Origin: Stenotrophomonas sp. BIGb0135
GTDB taxonomy: Bacteria; Pseudomonadota; Gammaproteobacteria; Xanthomonadales; Xanthomonadaceae
Assembly (NCBI RefSeq): GCF_024810105.1
Contig: NZ_JANUDX010000005.1
Coordinates: forward strand, 186,001-250,000
Direction of reading: 5' to 3'
DNA length: 64,000 bases
Shown here: positions 26,568 to 34,719 of the stretch, in pieces
How the letters are laid out: every line of letters starts with the position of its first letter
Position numbering within the stretch: the stretch's first letter is position 1
The notes under the pieces: model-generated
Database searches by the model: none
The model's input: the letters and a program-made list of their open reading frames with translations, nothing else
Told to the model about the DNA's origin: nothing
Made by a program: the position numbers and the translations under genes

Positions 26568-26936
26568 AATTCATCCTTGATCTGCATGGATGGCGAGACG
26601 TCGATTGGCGCCCTCCTGCACGTAGAGGCTTGTTGATGCGCCTCGTCCACTGAGGGAGAACCAGATGTTAACGCTTGCGGCGCGGGGAGCAAGCCTACCG
26701 GGTCGCATCCTCTGACCTTGGTCCATGTGTTCGCCATCATCCTGATTGCCATGGGTGTTGGGAACCTTCCTATCGGTACCAGTGCGCTTCAAACCATCCG
26801 CCATCATTTCGTGGAGCTTGGCGGAAATGGTGATGCGGCTTGAGGCATACCGGACTATAGATTGCTCTGGCTGCCGCCGCGCCGGGTGTGGTTCGTACGA
26901 GATCGTGAGAAGTAGAGCGATGCATCACCTCTCGGC
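26568..26936. other. Gap between family copies C and D
   Basis: About 370 bp. Open minus-strand frames here (for example 26571-26807) have no recognisable domain. The sequence is of mixed composition typical of decayed coding DNA. No promoter, terminator or REP was identified. Confidence 0.35.
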
Positions 26937-27437
26937 TCATGCCTTATCGGCGGGAACAAAAACATTGGCCAATACAATCGTGCCATCAGGAAGTGGATGC
27001 ACTGCGTCTGGCACCCCAATGCCGTGGCGCCCAAGCGCCTCAACAGTGGTCACCACCACATTTCGCTGAGCGTCGGTGTTGTTGTTTCGTCCTGCGAAAA
27101 CATTGACCAGGCCACACGCAACATCGCGAATGAAATCGAAATCCCTGTCTGCATTGCCAATGGCCTGCTTGAAGCGGAACAACGCCTCGAAGGCCGCGTC
27201 CTGGCTAAGATCAAGGGTGTACAGCCATTCGCGTTGTCCAGACACTTCCAGTGCAACTTCGGAACCAAAGATGCCCAGCGCCCCGATACGTTCGTCTTTG
27301 AGGCGAAACACGTACTGGTACTCAATGCCATTCCTCCCGTCCGGGAGAGTGGTTGGCAGCATTCGAGGCTGGGGGATCGAGACGCCGCTTCGCTCATCAA
27401 AGGCGGCGCTGGCCGTGGGCTTGAAATCGATAGGCAT
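26937..27437 (-). CDS. Island-specific 166-residue protein, copy D (intact)
   Basis: 166 residues, the same length as copy B. It starts MPIDFKPTASAAFDERSGVS with IPQPRMLPTT; then EYQYVFRLKDERIGALGIFG with GSEVALEVSG; a TLDLSQDAAFEALFRFKQAI helix pair; NADRDFDFIRDVACGLVNVF; and NVVVTTVEALGRHGIG ending IVLANVFVPA. Sequence divergence from copy B is large while lengths match exactly, so both are probably under selection. A GGCTG pentanucleotide tract lies about 110 bp upstream of its start. Function unknown. Confidence 0.65.
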   Translation of the reverse strand: MPIDFKPTASAAFDERSGVSIPQPRMLPTTLPDGRNGIEYQYVFRLKDERIGALGIFGSEVALEVSGQREWLYTLDLSQDAAFEALFRFKQAIGNADRDFDFIRDVACGLVNVFAGRNNNTDAQRNVVVTTVEALGRHGIGVPDAVHPLPDGTIVLANVFVPADKA

Positions 27438-27546
27438 CACGCGTCCTTTAGCTCGTGTCGATTGCGCGGCATTCAATTCTCCCCGGTACCCAAAGAACGC
27501 GCTGCATCAGAAAGAGATACACCCAGCGATGGCGCGGCCCTTCCCT

Positions 27547-27585
27547 GCTGGGCTGGGCTGGGCTGGGCTGGGCTGGGCTGGGCTG
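27547..27585. repeat. Pentanucleotide simple repeat, (GGCTG)7
   Basis: Seven perfect GGCTG units at 27551-27585, preceded by a partial unit. Its place upstream of copy D puts it where a length change could alter transcription. No open gene that it would keep in or out of frame is convincing. Confidence 0.85.
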
Positions 27586-27843
27586 ATGCTCGATCATTCC
27601 ATCATCTTGAGCAATCCCGCATAGAACGCCTCTCTCCAGATGCGTCCCAAGCGCTGACCTGCACTATTCAGGGGAGCGAGGTCCGTCTGCGCCGGAGTAG
27701 TCTGAAGGCCGAAGCATGGAGGCGGCTATAGGAAAATCCTTAAGCTGCTCATCGCGCAGTGCTGCCGAACCCTGCGACCCACCGGCGCCATCTCGCCAAG
27801 GGCCCAGCACGGGCCGGTCGGCCATGGCACTGCAGCAGCCGCC

Positions 27844-28110
27844 ACGCGGGTTGCCGCCGCAACTTCCTGGGCATCTTTTGGACCCCAACACCGGCCGGTC
27901 CACCACCGTGAGTGTGATGATGTCATGCGAGGTCACCACCTTCAGGCAAGCGCCCAGGGAGGGGCCGAGCTTGCCCAGCCAGCGGCGGCGCAGCTTGAAG
28001 CAGGGGACAAGCTCGGTTGGACTGTATTCGTCGCGGTCCGGGTACATCAGCGCGCCTATGCGGTAGGTGCGTGCGGGGCGGGCGTAGGGCTTACGCCTTG
28101 GGCGTGCGTC
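27844..28110 (-). pseudogene. Decayed SymE-like toxin gene
   Basis: The translated stretch RRKPYARPARTYRIGALMYP with DRDEYSPTELVPCFKLRRRW and IITLTVVDRPV is a clear homologue of the intact SymE-like protein at 31342-31641. No start codon matches the intact N-terminus, and the C-terminal end diverges after a probable frameshift near 27880. The DNA similarity extends into the 3' flank, so one copy arose from the other by duplication within the island. Confidence 0.65.
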
Positions 28111-28361
28111 TGGGCCACCAGCTCGGACCGGACTGCGGCTTCGGTTGCAGCGGTCGGTGCGGTCTTGTCGCCGGGGGCGCCCACCCACACGCAGAGACCG
28201 TGCGGGAGGCGCTGGCGTGGCAACAGCGGCGGATCGAAATGGCTGATTGCGCCAAGAAGGCCCGTTCCGAATGCCGGACTTCTGGGCGCCATGCGTCAAT
28301 ACGGTATTTAGCTGGCCGCGCATTGTCTATATTCTTGAACAGGGTGTGCAATGGACTGATC

Positions 28362-29234
28362 ATGAGCGATATGCCTTATCGTAGATGCGTGGCACTGGCA
28401 CTGGCGCTGGGCGTGGCCGTGAGCGTCGGAGCCTGCGCGAGGACATCGAACGAACGCGGCGAAGGCAGGGAGGCTGGCATGTCAGAAGAGCAGATCATCA
28501 AGAAGGTAGTGGGTGGGCGTGCGTACACCAATGCCCCGGTAGAGGCACGCCTTGGGCCGAATCGTTTCCTGATCCCGGCCAACTACTACAACGACCAAGT
28601 TGGACCTTCTCCGGACATAGGGCTTGAGCTAACGTTGTTCTGGCCAACGCTGGACGCAGCTCCGCCTGGCAACTACCCGATGCGAACGGTAGATGAGCAG
28701 TATCGTCAGGTCAGCGCTACCGTTGTACCCATAGACAGGATACCGATCGAGTCCGTGCTTGACCGAATGGTCACCACCGACTGGACCACGGAAGCCGGTT
28801 CTCTGCGCAGCCGGGATCCGCGCGCGCGTCTCGAGCTTCGCGGAAGGCAACCTGAGGTTTTTGGTCTGGCCCCCTATGTCATCGACGAGGCCCGCATGCC
28901 GCCATTCGCCGCAGAGTATGAAGCAATGTACGGTCACGAGCTTCTGCGGAATCCCGATGGCGAGAAAGACTGGTACATCGTCCGTTCGACAGACGGGGCG
29001 TTGGTTACCTTCATAGCGTGTAGCAGTCAGCGCCTGAGACAGGATGGACTGGTGATAAGCGGAGACCGGGTAACTCCCGACGGAAGTGGGCGAGCTGCAA
29101 TGTGCAGTCATCACTTCGTGGATTCAGAGAAGCGCATCGCCTTCAGCGTCAGCTACCCACGTGTCCTTCTCAAGGACTGGAAGCGGGTGGAGGATGCCAT
29201 GCGAGGCGTGATGGACAGGTATCAGGTCAACTGA
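28362..29234 (+). CDS. Putative immunity lipoprotein (X-Tfi candidate)
   Basis: 290 residues. The N-terminus has a basic start (MPYRRC), a hydrophobic core and a lipobox VGAC (ALALGVAVSVGAC), so the mature protein should be an envelope lipoprotein. The mature domain shows FLIPANYYNDQVGPSPDIGL, ELTLFWPTLDAAPPGNYP, MTTDWTTEAGSLRSR-like and DWYIVRSTDGALVTFIACSS stretches; I recognise no named family. It ends 25 nt before an XVIPCD effector gene on the same strand. By analogy with X-T4SS effector loci it should protect the producer and its siblings against that effector. Confidence 0.72.
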   Translation: MSDMPYRRCVALALALGVAVSVGACARTSNERGEGREAGMSEEQIIKKVVGGRAYTNAPVEARLGPNRFLIPANYYNDQVGPSPDIGLELTLFWPTLDAAPPGNYPMRTVDEQYRQVSATVVPIDRIPIESVLDRMVTTDWTTEAGSLRSRDPRARLELRGRQPEVFGLAPYVIDEARMPPFAAEYEAMYGHELLRNPDGEKDWYIVRSTDGALVTFIACSSQRLRQDGLVISGDRVTPDGSGRAAMCSHHFVDSEKRIAFSVSYPRVLLKDWKRVEDAMRGVMDRYQVN

Positions 29235-29259
29235 CACCAAATTAGATCAAGGACGATGC

Positions 29260-30591
29260 ATGAGCGGCTTGACGAAGAAAGACTTGGACATCCTTACGCA
29301 TTACGCGGAGAAGGGAAATCGTGAGCTTTACTGGAACTATCTAGCGCATCTGGATGGAAATGACGGGTACGGACTTCTCGCTCTTGGCGTCGTACGTAAC
29401 GACAACCTCCCGGGCCGAGTTGCCAACCGCTTCGCCACTGAAATGGCCGGCATACAGAGCAGGCTGCCTGGAGACCTCAAGAACGTTGACTTCGACGAAC
29501 TGAAGGGCGAGGCATTCGGGAAGACCCTTATTCTTGAAGATGTCGGACTGCGCAGGCAGTGGCTGGAGCAAGGTCGAGCTGACCTTGCGCTCAATCTTCC
29601 CGCAGTGAGCACGAAGAAGTCGCACGATGTTTCTTTTGTGGAACACGGCTTGAGCATTCACTGCTGGACGCCACGCCTGCTCCTTGAAGCCACACGAAAC
29701 CGCAGTGGCGAAGTAGCGGAGGAGCAGGTTTGGAGGAACATGCTCGACAACAACCTCGGGGGCTTCGTACGGGCCGGAAAGACAGCACTGAGTGCTGAAG
29801 TGGAGATCCAGCAGCCTGTTGGGCACATGTATCTGCTCAATATGAGCAGGCTGGAAGCACAAGCCCTCAATGATCTCTCCGCGATTGATCCCAACCGAAT
29901 CGGCACCAGGCTGCAGTCCCACGAATACGTGCAGGATGAGGCCAAGTGGTACAAATCCACCGGGATTTCGCCGATGGTTTATAGAAGGGAGGAGCAGGAT
30001 CCCGCCGAAATTTCCCGACTGAACAGCATCCGCGACCTTCGGCTGGAGCGACAAGAGACATCGAAGCAGTTTCATCCTGATGATCCATACCGGGACCTCG
30101 CCAAGAGCCCCTCGGTTGTATCGAACGAGCGTCGCACCGGGCCCGAGGCAGAATCGTCGCATCTGGCAGCAATGGCGCCCGCGCATCCCGACTACGCGAT
30201 CTACATGCAGATTCGTGCCGGCGTTGCGGCGGAGGATTCTCGGTTGGGTCGGGTGTACGATGACATGAGTGAGCGATTCACCATGAGTTTGACGGCCTTG
30301 GCCAAGAGCGAGGGGTTGCAGCGGGTGGACCGCGTTCTGCTGAGTAATGAGACGACCCGCAGCCCTGCGGGTGAGCACGTCTTCCTGGTGCAAGGTGATC
30401 CTGAGCAAGCGGACTATCGAAGCGCGGCTATGAAAACTGCAGCTGCGGTCCAGGCGCCGATAGCGCAATCCCTTCAGCGCATTGAGAGCATCAGCGCCGA
30501 GCAGTACGGTACCGCGATTGCGCAGGCCGGGCGACAGGCCGCTGGCATGCCGATGGAACAGGACCAAGGCCAGGCGGTGCAGATTGGATGA
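29260..30591 (+). CDS. X-T4SS effector with XVIPCD, unassigned toxin domain
   Basis: 443 residues, no signal peptide. The N-terminus LTKKDLDILTHYAEKGNREL with YWNYLAHLDGNDGYGLLALG and VVRNDNLPGRVANRFA is, as far as I recall, a module shared by many XVIPCD proteins. The middle region (about 65-280) has no motif I can assign. The C-terminal XVIPCD is about 305-420: HPDYAIYMQIRAGVAAEDSR, VYDDMSERFTMSLTALAKSE, RVLLSNETTRSPAGEHVFLV and QGDPEQADYR. AAGGA precedes the ATG. It follows a candidate immunity lipoprotein and should be exported through VirD4; the secretion apparatus is not in this window. Confidence 0.8.
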   Translation: MSGLTKKDLDILTHYAEKGNRELYWNYLAHLDGNDGYGLLALGVVRNDNLPGRVANRFATEMAGIQSRLPGDLKNVDFDELKGEAFGKTLILEDVGLRRQWLEQGRADLALNLPAVSTKKSHDVSFVEHGLSIHCWTPRLLLEATRNRSGEVAEEQVWRNMLDNNLGGFVRAGKTALSAEVEIQQPVGHMYLLNMSRLEAQALNDLSAIDPNRIGTRLQSHEYVQDEAKWYKSTGISPMVYRREEQDPAEISRLNSIRDLRLERQETSKQFHPDDPYRDLAKSPSVVSNERRTGPEAESSHLAAMAPAHPDYAIYMQIRAGVAAEDSRLGRVYDDMSERFTMSLTALAKSEGLQRVDRVLLSNETTRSPAGEHVFLVQGDPEQADYRSAAMKTAAAVQAPIAQSLQRIESISAEQYGTAIAQAGRQAAGMPMEQDQGQAVQIG

Positions 30592-30901
30592 GGCCGTCAT
30601 CGAGCCTACTGCCCGGACACCCGAATCGCCGGCCCAGTGACCCACTACGCCAATTCATTTAAGGAGAGCACCGCGATCTCTGCCGCCAGCATCGCGATCG
30701 GGCCAAGTTTCTTGAGCAGAGCTATGGATGTGTGCATACCGTCGGCATGCGCATCGGAAAAGGGTACTCACTTCTCACAGCACGTCGGAAGGTGTTGCTG
30801 CACCTAGTACGCCGCACGGCGGCCCCCCCTGTCTGGTAAGCCGCCCCGCCCCCTCGGTTGCCACCATCAGGATCCAACAAGGCTAGAGCGACCTACGGAT
30901 C
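30592..30901. other. Gap downstream of the effector gene
   Basis: 310 bp with no supported gene. No clear terminator hairpin follows the effector stop at 30591. No REP or direct repeat was found. Confidence 0.35.
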
Positions 30902-31234
30902 TCACCCCACACCAAAGGGGCAGCACCTCCACCCCAGCTGCCGCAGCGCCATTTCCTCCAGGTCCCGGCCGCTGCTTGAAAATCCCGGCACCTCCTCCAA
31001 CTGCCCCTTACTCACCGCCGGCGCGTCCAAGGCCACCGACGCCGCTGCACGCCTAACTGCTTCAAGCCCTGGGTCCACCGCGGCCGCCTCCAGATCGAAC
31101 TGCGTGGCCACGTACACCCGCATCAACTGCCGGAGCACCTGCGCAGCGGGACGGTGTTGACGCCCCGCCGCTTCCTGGAAACTGGCGCGCAAGCCGGCTT
31201 CCATCTGTAACTGCATGAAGACACTTTTGCTCAT
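30902..31234 (-). CDS. Ribbon-helix-helix protein, orphan antitoxin candidate
   Basis: 110 residues. The start MSKSVFMQLQMEAGLRASFQ followed by EAAGRQHRPAAQVLRQLMRV has the pattern of a CopG/RelB-type ribbon-helix-helix domain: a short beta strand, then two helices. The C-terminal half is acidic and Ala-rich, as antitoxin tails often are. It lies 107 bp downstream of the SymE-like gene on the same strand. No RelE, ParE or PIN toxin is adjacent, so either the toxin was lost or this is a stand-alone regulator. Confidence 0.6.
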   Translation of the reverse strand: MSKSVFMQLQMEAGLRASFQEAAGRQHRPAAQVLRQLMRVYVATQFDLEAAAVDPGLEAVRRAAASVALDAPAVSKGQLEEVPGFSSSGRDLEEMALRQLGWRCCPFGVG

Positions 31235-31341
31235 GAGTTGCTCCCACTGCTGGGTAGTGAAACAGAATTCACAGCCGAACCCTCCACGGGCTGGCGGGCG
31301 AAGGCCGTGCAACGGCGCACCGCCCGGGTGGGCGCTGCCGC

Positions 31342-31641
31342 TTAGCGGGCTTGCCGCTGCAACTTCCTGGGGATCTTTGGGGGCACCACCACCGGCCGCT
31401 CCACCACCGTGAGGGTAATGCTGCCGTGCGTGGCCTCCACCTTCAGGCGGGCGCCTACGTCGAAGCCGAGCTTGTCCAGCCAGCGGCCGCGCAGCTTGAG
31501 GTAGGGAACAATTTCGGTGGGACCGCACTCTTCGCGGTCCGGGTACGTCAGCGCGCCCACACGATAGCTGCGTGCGGGGCGGGCGTAGGGTTTGCGCTTG
31601 GGGCGCGCGTCATCGGGTTCGTCTTCCCACGGCGTCAACAT
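31342..31641 (-). CDS. SymE-like toxin
   Basis: 99 residues with the SymE/AbrB-like swapped-hairpin core: ARSYRVGALTYPDREECGPT, EIVPYLKLRGRWLDKLGFDV, GARLKVEATHGSITLTVVER. E. coli SymE is an SOS-induced protein repressed by the antisense RNA SymR; originally called an RNase, it has since been proposed to condense DNA. The ATG at 31641 (followed by LTPWEDEPDDARPKRKPYAR) is used because the upstream codons read through the inverted-repeat region. A broken copy lies at 27844-28110. Assignment is by fold pattern; an antitoxin RNA is not proven. Confidence 0.72.
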   Translation of the reverse strand: MLTPWEDEPDDARPKRKPYARPARSYRVGALTYPDREECGPTEIVPYLKLRGRWLDKLGFDVGARLKVEATHGSITLTVVERPVVVPPKIPRKLQRQAR

Positions 31642-31685
31642 GTTGGACCTCCTGCAGGGCTTGCCCTTGCCGGGATGGCAAGGGC

Positions 31686-31791
31686 GTCGGGAGGTTAGAA
31701 ACCGTCTAGTAGCAACCGGCGGGCGTATTTCCACGAGGGTGTTGTATTAGCCACCCTCCCGACAAATAGACGTCCAACATTCTGCTACTAG
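31686..31791. repeat. Interleaved inverted repeats upstream of symE-like gene
   Basis: Two pairs of perfect 9-bp arms alternate: GTCGGGAGG at 31686-31694 with CCTCCCGAC at 31755-31763, and CTAGTAGCA at 31706-31714 with TGCTACTAG at 31783-31791. GAAAC at 31698 and GTTTC at 31796 extend the second pair. The A-B-A'-B' order would allow a pseudoknot or alternative pairings in RNA, or mark the ends of a small element. Confidence 0.7.
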
Positions 31792-31974
31792 AAGAGTTTC
31801 TACGCTCCGATGAACACCATGCGCGTTGGTGCGGAGGATGGGAAATCGCTTGTTCCTGTTGATCTGGCAGGGGTCGGTTGGCGGCGTCTACGGTGCGACG
31901 CAACTGGCCCGGTTCAGTCGCAGGCCTTGGGACGGGGTGGCGGCATCCTCTCTGGCCTATCGGGAGGACCACAG

Positions 31975-32190
31975 ATGACCAGGATTGACGGGGATTGGCT
32001 TGAGGCATTCGACGAGGCCATGTTGGGCTTCTTCGCTATCGACCATGCGGATGCGGGGATGGATCAGGACCTGTTGGAGTGCTACTCGGACCTGCCGGCC
32101 AGGGAGGCTGCGCTGGCGTTTGGGGAGGACCACGAGCTTTGTCGGGTGTATACGTTTTGGCCGCCACCGAGGCTGGTGCTGAGCAGTTGA
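31975..32190 (+). CDS. Small acidic conserved hypothetical protein
   Basis: 71 residues, strongly acidic: DGDWLEAFDEAMLGFFAIDH, ADAGMDQDLLECYSDLPARE, AALAFGEDHELCRVYTFWPP. GGAGG lies 7 nt before the ATG at 31975, the best ribosome-binding site in this part of the island. No domain recognised. Small acidic proteins beside restriction genes can be DNA mimics or antitoxins, but nothing here proves this. Confidence 0.6.
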   Translation: MTRIDGDWLEAFDEAMLGFFAIDHADAGMDQDLLECYSDLPAREAALAFGEDHELCRVYTFWPPPRLVLSS

Positions 32191-32326
32191 TCGGCAACCA
32201 AGCTTGTCGGATCGCTGGGATCTCCTCAGTAGCCTAAGGAATTGGGGAAAATGGCGCGTCTATCGCGGCGCCATGATTGATTGAGGCAGCATATTTCGAA
32301 TCCTTCTATCGATATGCGAGTCCTGA

Positions 32327-32428
32327 GTGAAATTGCCTTTCCAGCTTGGTGCTCTCTACAACCGCCAGGCGCAGATCCACGCCCTGCTTGGTGGTCAGCA
32401 GCAGGGCGGCATCTCTACGCCGAAAGGT
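32327..32428 (+). pseudogene. 5' fragment of an SRA/HNH-type restriction gene cut by an IS
   Basis: The GTG at 32327 starts VKLPFQLGALYNRQAQIHAL, then [14 protein letters not shown], and the frame runs straight into the left end of the IS3-family element. The [15 protein letters not shown] pattern recurs at the N-terminus of YDG/SRA-associated HNH endonucleases, which recognise modified cytosines; this identification is from memory. The rest of the gene is not visible, so its 3' part was deleted or replaced. Confidence 0.55.
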
Positions 32429-32493
32429 AATCCCCCCGCAGGTTAGCCGCAGCCAGAAGTGGAATTTTCTCGTAACCTAACCCGAGGAGATCC

Positions 32494-32761
32494 CATGAAG
32501 AAATCACGATTCACCGACAGCCAGATCATCGCCGTACTCAAGCAGGCCGAGGCCGGCACGCCTGTCCCGGACCTTTGCCGACAGCATGGCATCAGCTCAG
32601 CGACGTTCTACAAGTGGCGCAGCAAGTTCGGCGGCATGGATGCGTCCGTGGTGTCCCAGCTAAAAGAACTGCAGGACGAGAACCGGCGGCTGAAGAAGAT
32701 GTACGCCGATGCGCGGCTCAGTGCCGAGCTGCTGAAGGAAGCGCTCTCAAAAAAATGGTGA
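32494..32761 (+). CDS. IS3-family transposase OrfA
   Basis: 88 residues. The helix-turn-helix of IS3 OrfA is seen in [20 protein letters not shown] with [20 protein letters not shown], and a leucine-zipper region follows ([20 protein letters not shown]). It ends next to a run of seven A residues, the usual site of -1 frameshifting into OrfB. The ATG at 32494 has GAGGAG just upstream. It belongs to the IS407-like part of IS3. Confidence 0.88.
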
Positions 32762-33582
32762 GGCCATCTCAGCGTCGCGAGATGGCCAGACGGGCGGTCC
32801 AGGCAGGCATCACCAGTATCGTTCATGCGTGCAGGACGTTCGAGGTGAGTCAGACCTGCTACCGCTATCAGGCCAAGGCCTACCAAGAAAATGCGATCAT
32901 CGCCGACTGGTTGCTCAGGCTGACCAGCGCCTACCGCGATTGGGGCTTTGGGCTGTGCTTCCTGCACCTACGCAACGTGAAGGGCTTCGCTTGGAAGCAC
33001 AAGCGCGTGTATCGGATCTATCGCGATTTGGAGCTGAATCTGCGCATCAAGCCGCGCAAGCGCATCGTCCGGGAAGTGCCGGAGTCTTTGGCGGTGCCTG
33101 AGGCGGTCAACCAGACATGGTCGATGGATTTCATGCACGACTAGTTGGCTGATGGACGCAGCTTCCGGATGCTCAACGTACTGGATGACTTCAACCGTCA
33201 GGGACTGGCGATCGAGGTCGACATCTCCTTGCCTGCGGCGCGCATCATCCGCAGCTTGGAACAGGTCATTCAATGGCGCGGAAAGCCCCGCGCCATACGC
33301 TGCGACAACGGGCACGAGTACGTCAGCGGAGCGCTGCAAGCATGGGCCGAGCGGCAAGACATTGCACTGCTCTACATCCAGCCAGGCAATCCTCAGCAGA
33401 ACGCCTACAACGAGCGCTACAACCGGACCGTGCGTTACGCTTGGCTTGCCAGCAATCTGTTCAATGACATCGAACAGGCCCAGGACATCGCCACTCGTTG
33501 ACTATGGACTTACAACCACGAGCGCCTAAACATGGCGCTCGGCGGCATCACGCCAATGCAGAAGCTTGCACTGGCAGCGTAG
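32755..33582 (+). pseudogene. IS3-family transposase OrfB with two nonsense codons
   Basis: The frame starts [15 protein letters not shown] and holds the DDE catalytic core in pieces: WSMDFMHD is followed by a TAG (33142-33144) where related elements have CAG, then [40 protein letters not shown] and [20 protein letters not shown] at 33499-33501 replaces what is TGG in relatives, and the remainder TYNHERLNMALGGITPMQKL ends at 33582. With both stops no full-length enzyme is made. Confidence 0.85.
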
Positions 33583-33816
33583 TTCCACTTTTGGCGACCG
33601 CTAAAAGCGGGGGGATTGCCGACTGGCAGCGAGTGGAAACGACCACTCGCAAACTGATGCGGCGTTACGAATCGCGGGATTGACCCCGGCCCATCGCCTG
33701 ACCCTCATCTTGAGAAGCCAGGCTGCCGCCAGTTGGCCGCCCTTGCCGCACGGCATCCAACAAGGATCGACAAGGCATCCCCGACTACGGGTATGCCTGC
33801 TGTCGGCGATTCCTGC

Positions 33817-34719
33817 CTACTTACGCAGCAACTCGGCCCGATGGTAGTTGAGGTACTGGACTTGCGCCGCCGAAAACGGCGCGCGCGGAATCTTCTGAGT
33901 AACATCCCACTTCAACCGTACCGCCTCTGGCAATTGCTTGCTCAGAATAAGCCCGCCATCGTCCTGAAAGGAGATGTAGCCACGGTCGAAAAGTCGATCG
34001 ATGTGGGGAGCCAACAGCAGTCCATTGTTGCCATCGAGACGCTCGCTGTTCTCGCTCTTTGCCCATGGCTTGATGTGGCTAGCGATCAAGAACTTGGCGT
34101 CGCTCGTGCCCGTAACGCGGCAAGCTTTCTCAATATCGCTCAACTTCTTTCGGTAGATGCCTTGGCCCTTTCTGGCCATGATTAGCTGTGCCTTCTGGGT
34201 CTCGCCAATGTTCCTATCTTCTTTGAGCTCCTTGAGCGGTACCTCGTCTTGCCAGTCACCGAGGTCATCGCTATCGACATTGAGCAGCCCCAGAAGTACT
34301 GCAGCCATCGCTTCGGGCACAGGGAACAGGTAGGCCTGATTGGCCTTACCGTCTGCCTTTAGTGGTGAGTACTTCCCCGGGAGGTGCAGCCCAATCTGTT
34401 CCATGTGGTCGCTCACCTTCAGTGGCGCATCCACTAGGTGATAGTCGACCGGAACGGCCCATCCATCATTGCGCCACTTGTTGTCCGTCGCCCTGAAGTC
34501 CTCGGGGCGATCTTTCGCGTAATGCGCACCGTTGACTATCGCGATGGCCTGGATGCGGGTGTTGGCAAATGCAAAGACCACATCACCTGGCTGTACTTGA
34601 GTCATGTGCTCATAGAATGGGTTCGCGTCGCCCCTCACGTTGGTCTTCGGTGACCACAGGTAACCCGCCTTAACGGCCCGATCAAACGTCTGCTTCTGGT
34701 TCACCCACCAGTACGCCAT
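33817..34719 (-). CDS. EVE-domain HNH endonuclease (modification-dependent restriction type)
   Basis: 300 residues. The N-terminal part (about 1-130: MAYWWVNQKQTFDRAVKAGY, LWSPKTNVRGDANPFYEHMT, VQPGDVVFAFANTRIQAIAI) looks like an EVE/PUA-superfamily domain, which binds modified bases. The C-terminal HNH nuclease has FLIASHIKPWAKSENSERLD, GNNGLLLAPHIDRLFDRGYI. Proteins joining these two domains are known or predicted type IV restriction enzymes cutting DNA with modified cytosine. It is alone on the minus strand beside the IS, with no adjacent methyltransferase, as expected for type IV. Confidence 0.82.
   Translation of the reverse strand: MAYWWVNQKQTFDRAVKAGYLWSPKTNVRGDANPFYEHMTQVQPGDVVFAFANTRIQAIAIVNGAHYAKDRPEDFRATDNKWRNDGWAVPVDYHLVDAPLKVSDHMEQIGLHLPGKYSPLKADGKANQAYLFPVPEAMAAVLLGLLNVDSDDLGDWQDEVPLKELKEDRNIGETQKAQLIMARKGQGIYRKKLSDIEKACRVTGTSDAKFLIASHIKPWAKSENSERLDGNNGLLLAPHIDRLFDRGYISFQDDGGLILSKQLPEAVRLKWDVTQKIPRAPFSAAQVQYLNYHRAELLRK

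Larger units (their letters stand above)
32429..33616 (+). mobile_element. IS3-family insertion sequence with dead transposase
   Basis: About 1.19 kb bounded by imperfect inverted repeats: the left end reads AATCCCCCCGC and, after a short variable stretch, GCCAGAAGTGGAA; the right end gives the complement, GCGGGGGGATT. It contains orfA and orfB in IS3 order with an A7 slippage run (near 32751) between them. No target duplication is evident, so the flanks have probably rearranged. Two nonsense codons in orfB make it non-autonomous. Confidence 0.85.

Noticed and set aside
27480..27624. Plus-strand frame with GLGWAGLGWAG repeats
   Set aside because: This is translation of the GGCTG tract; the surrounding frame is antisense to copy D and has no protein-like content.
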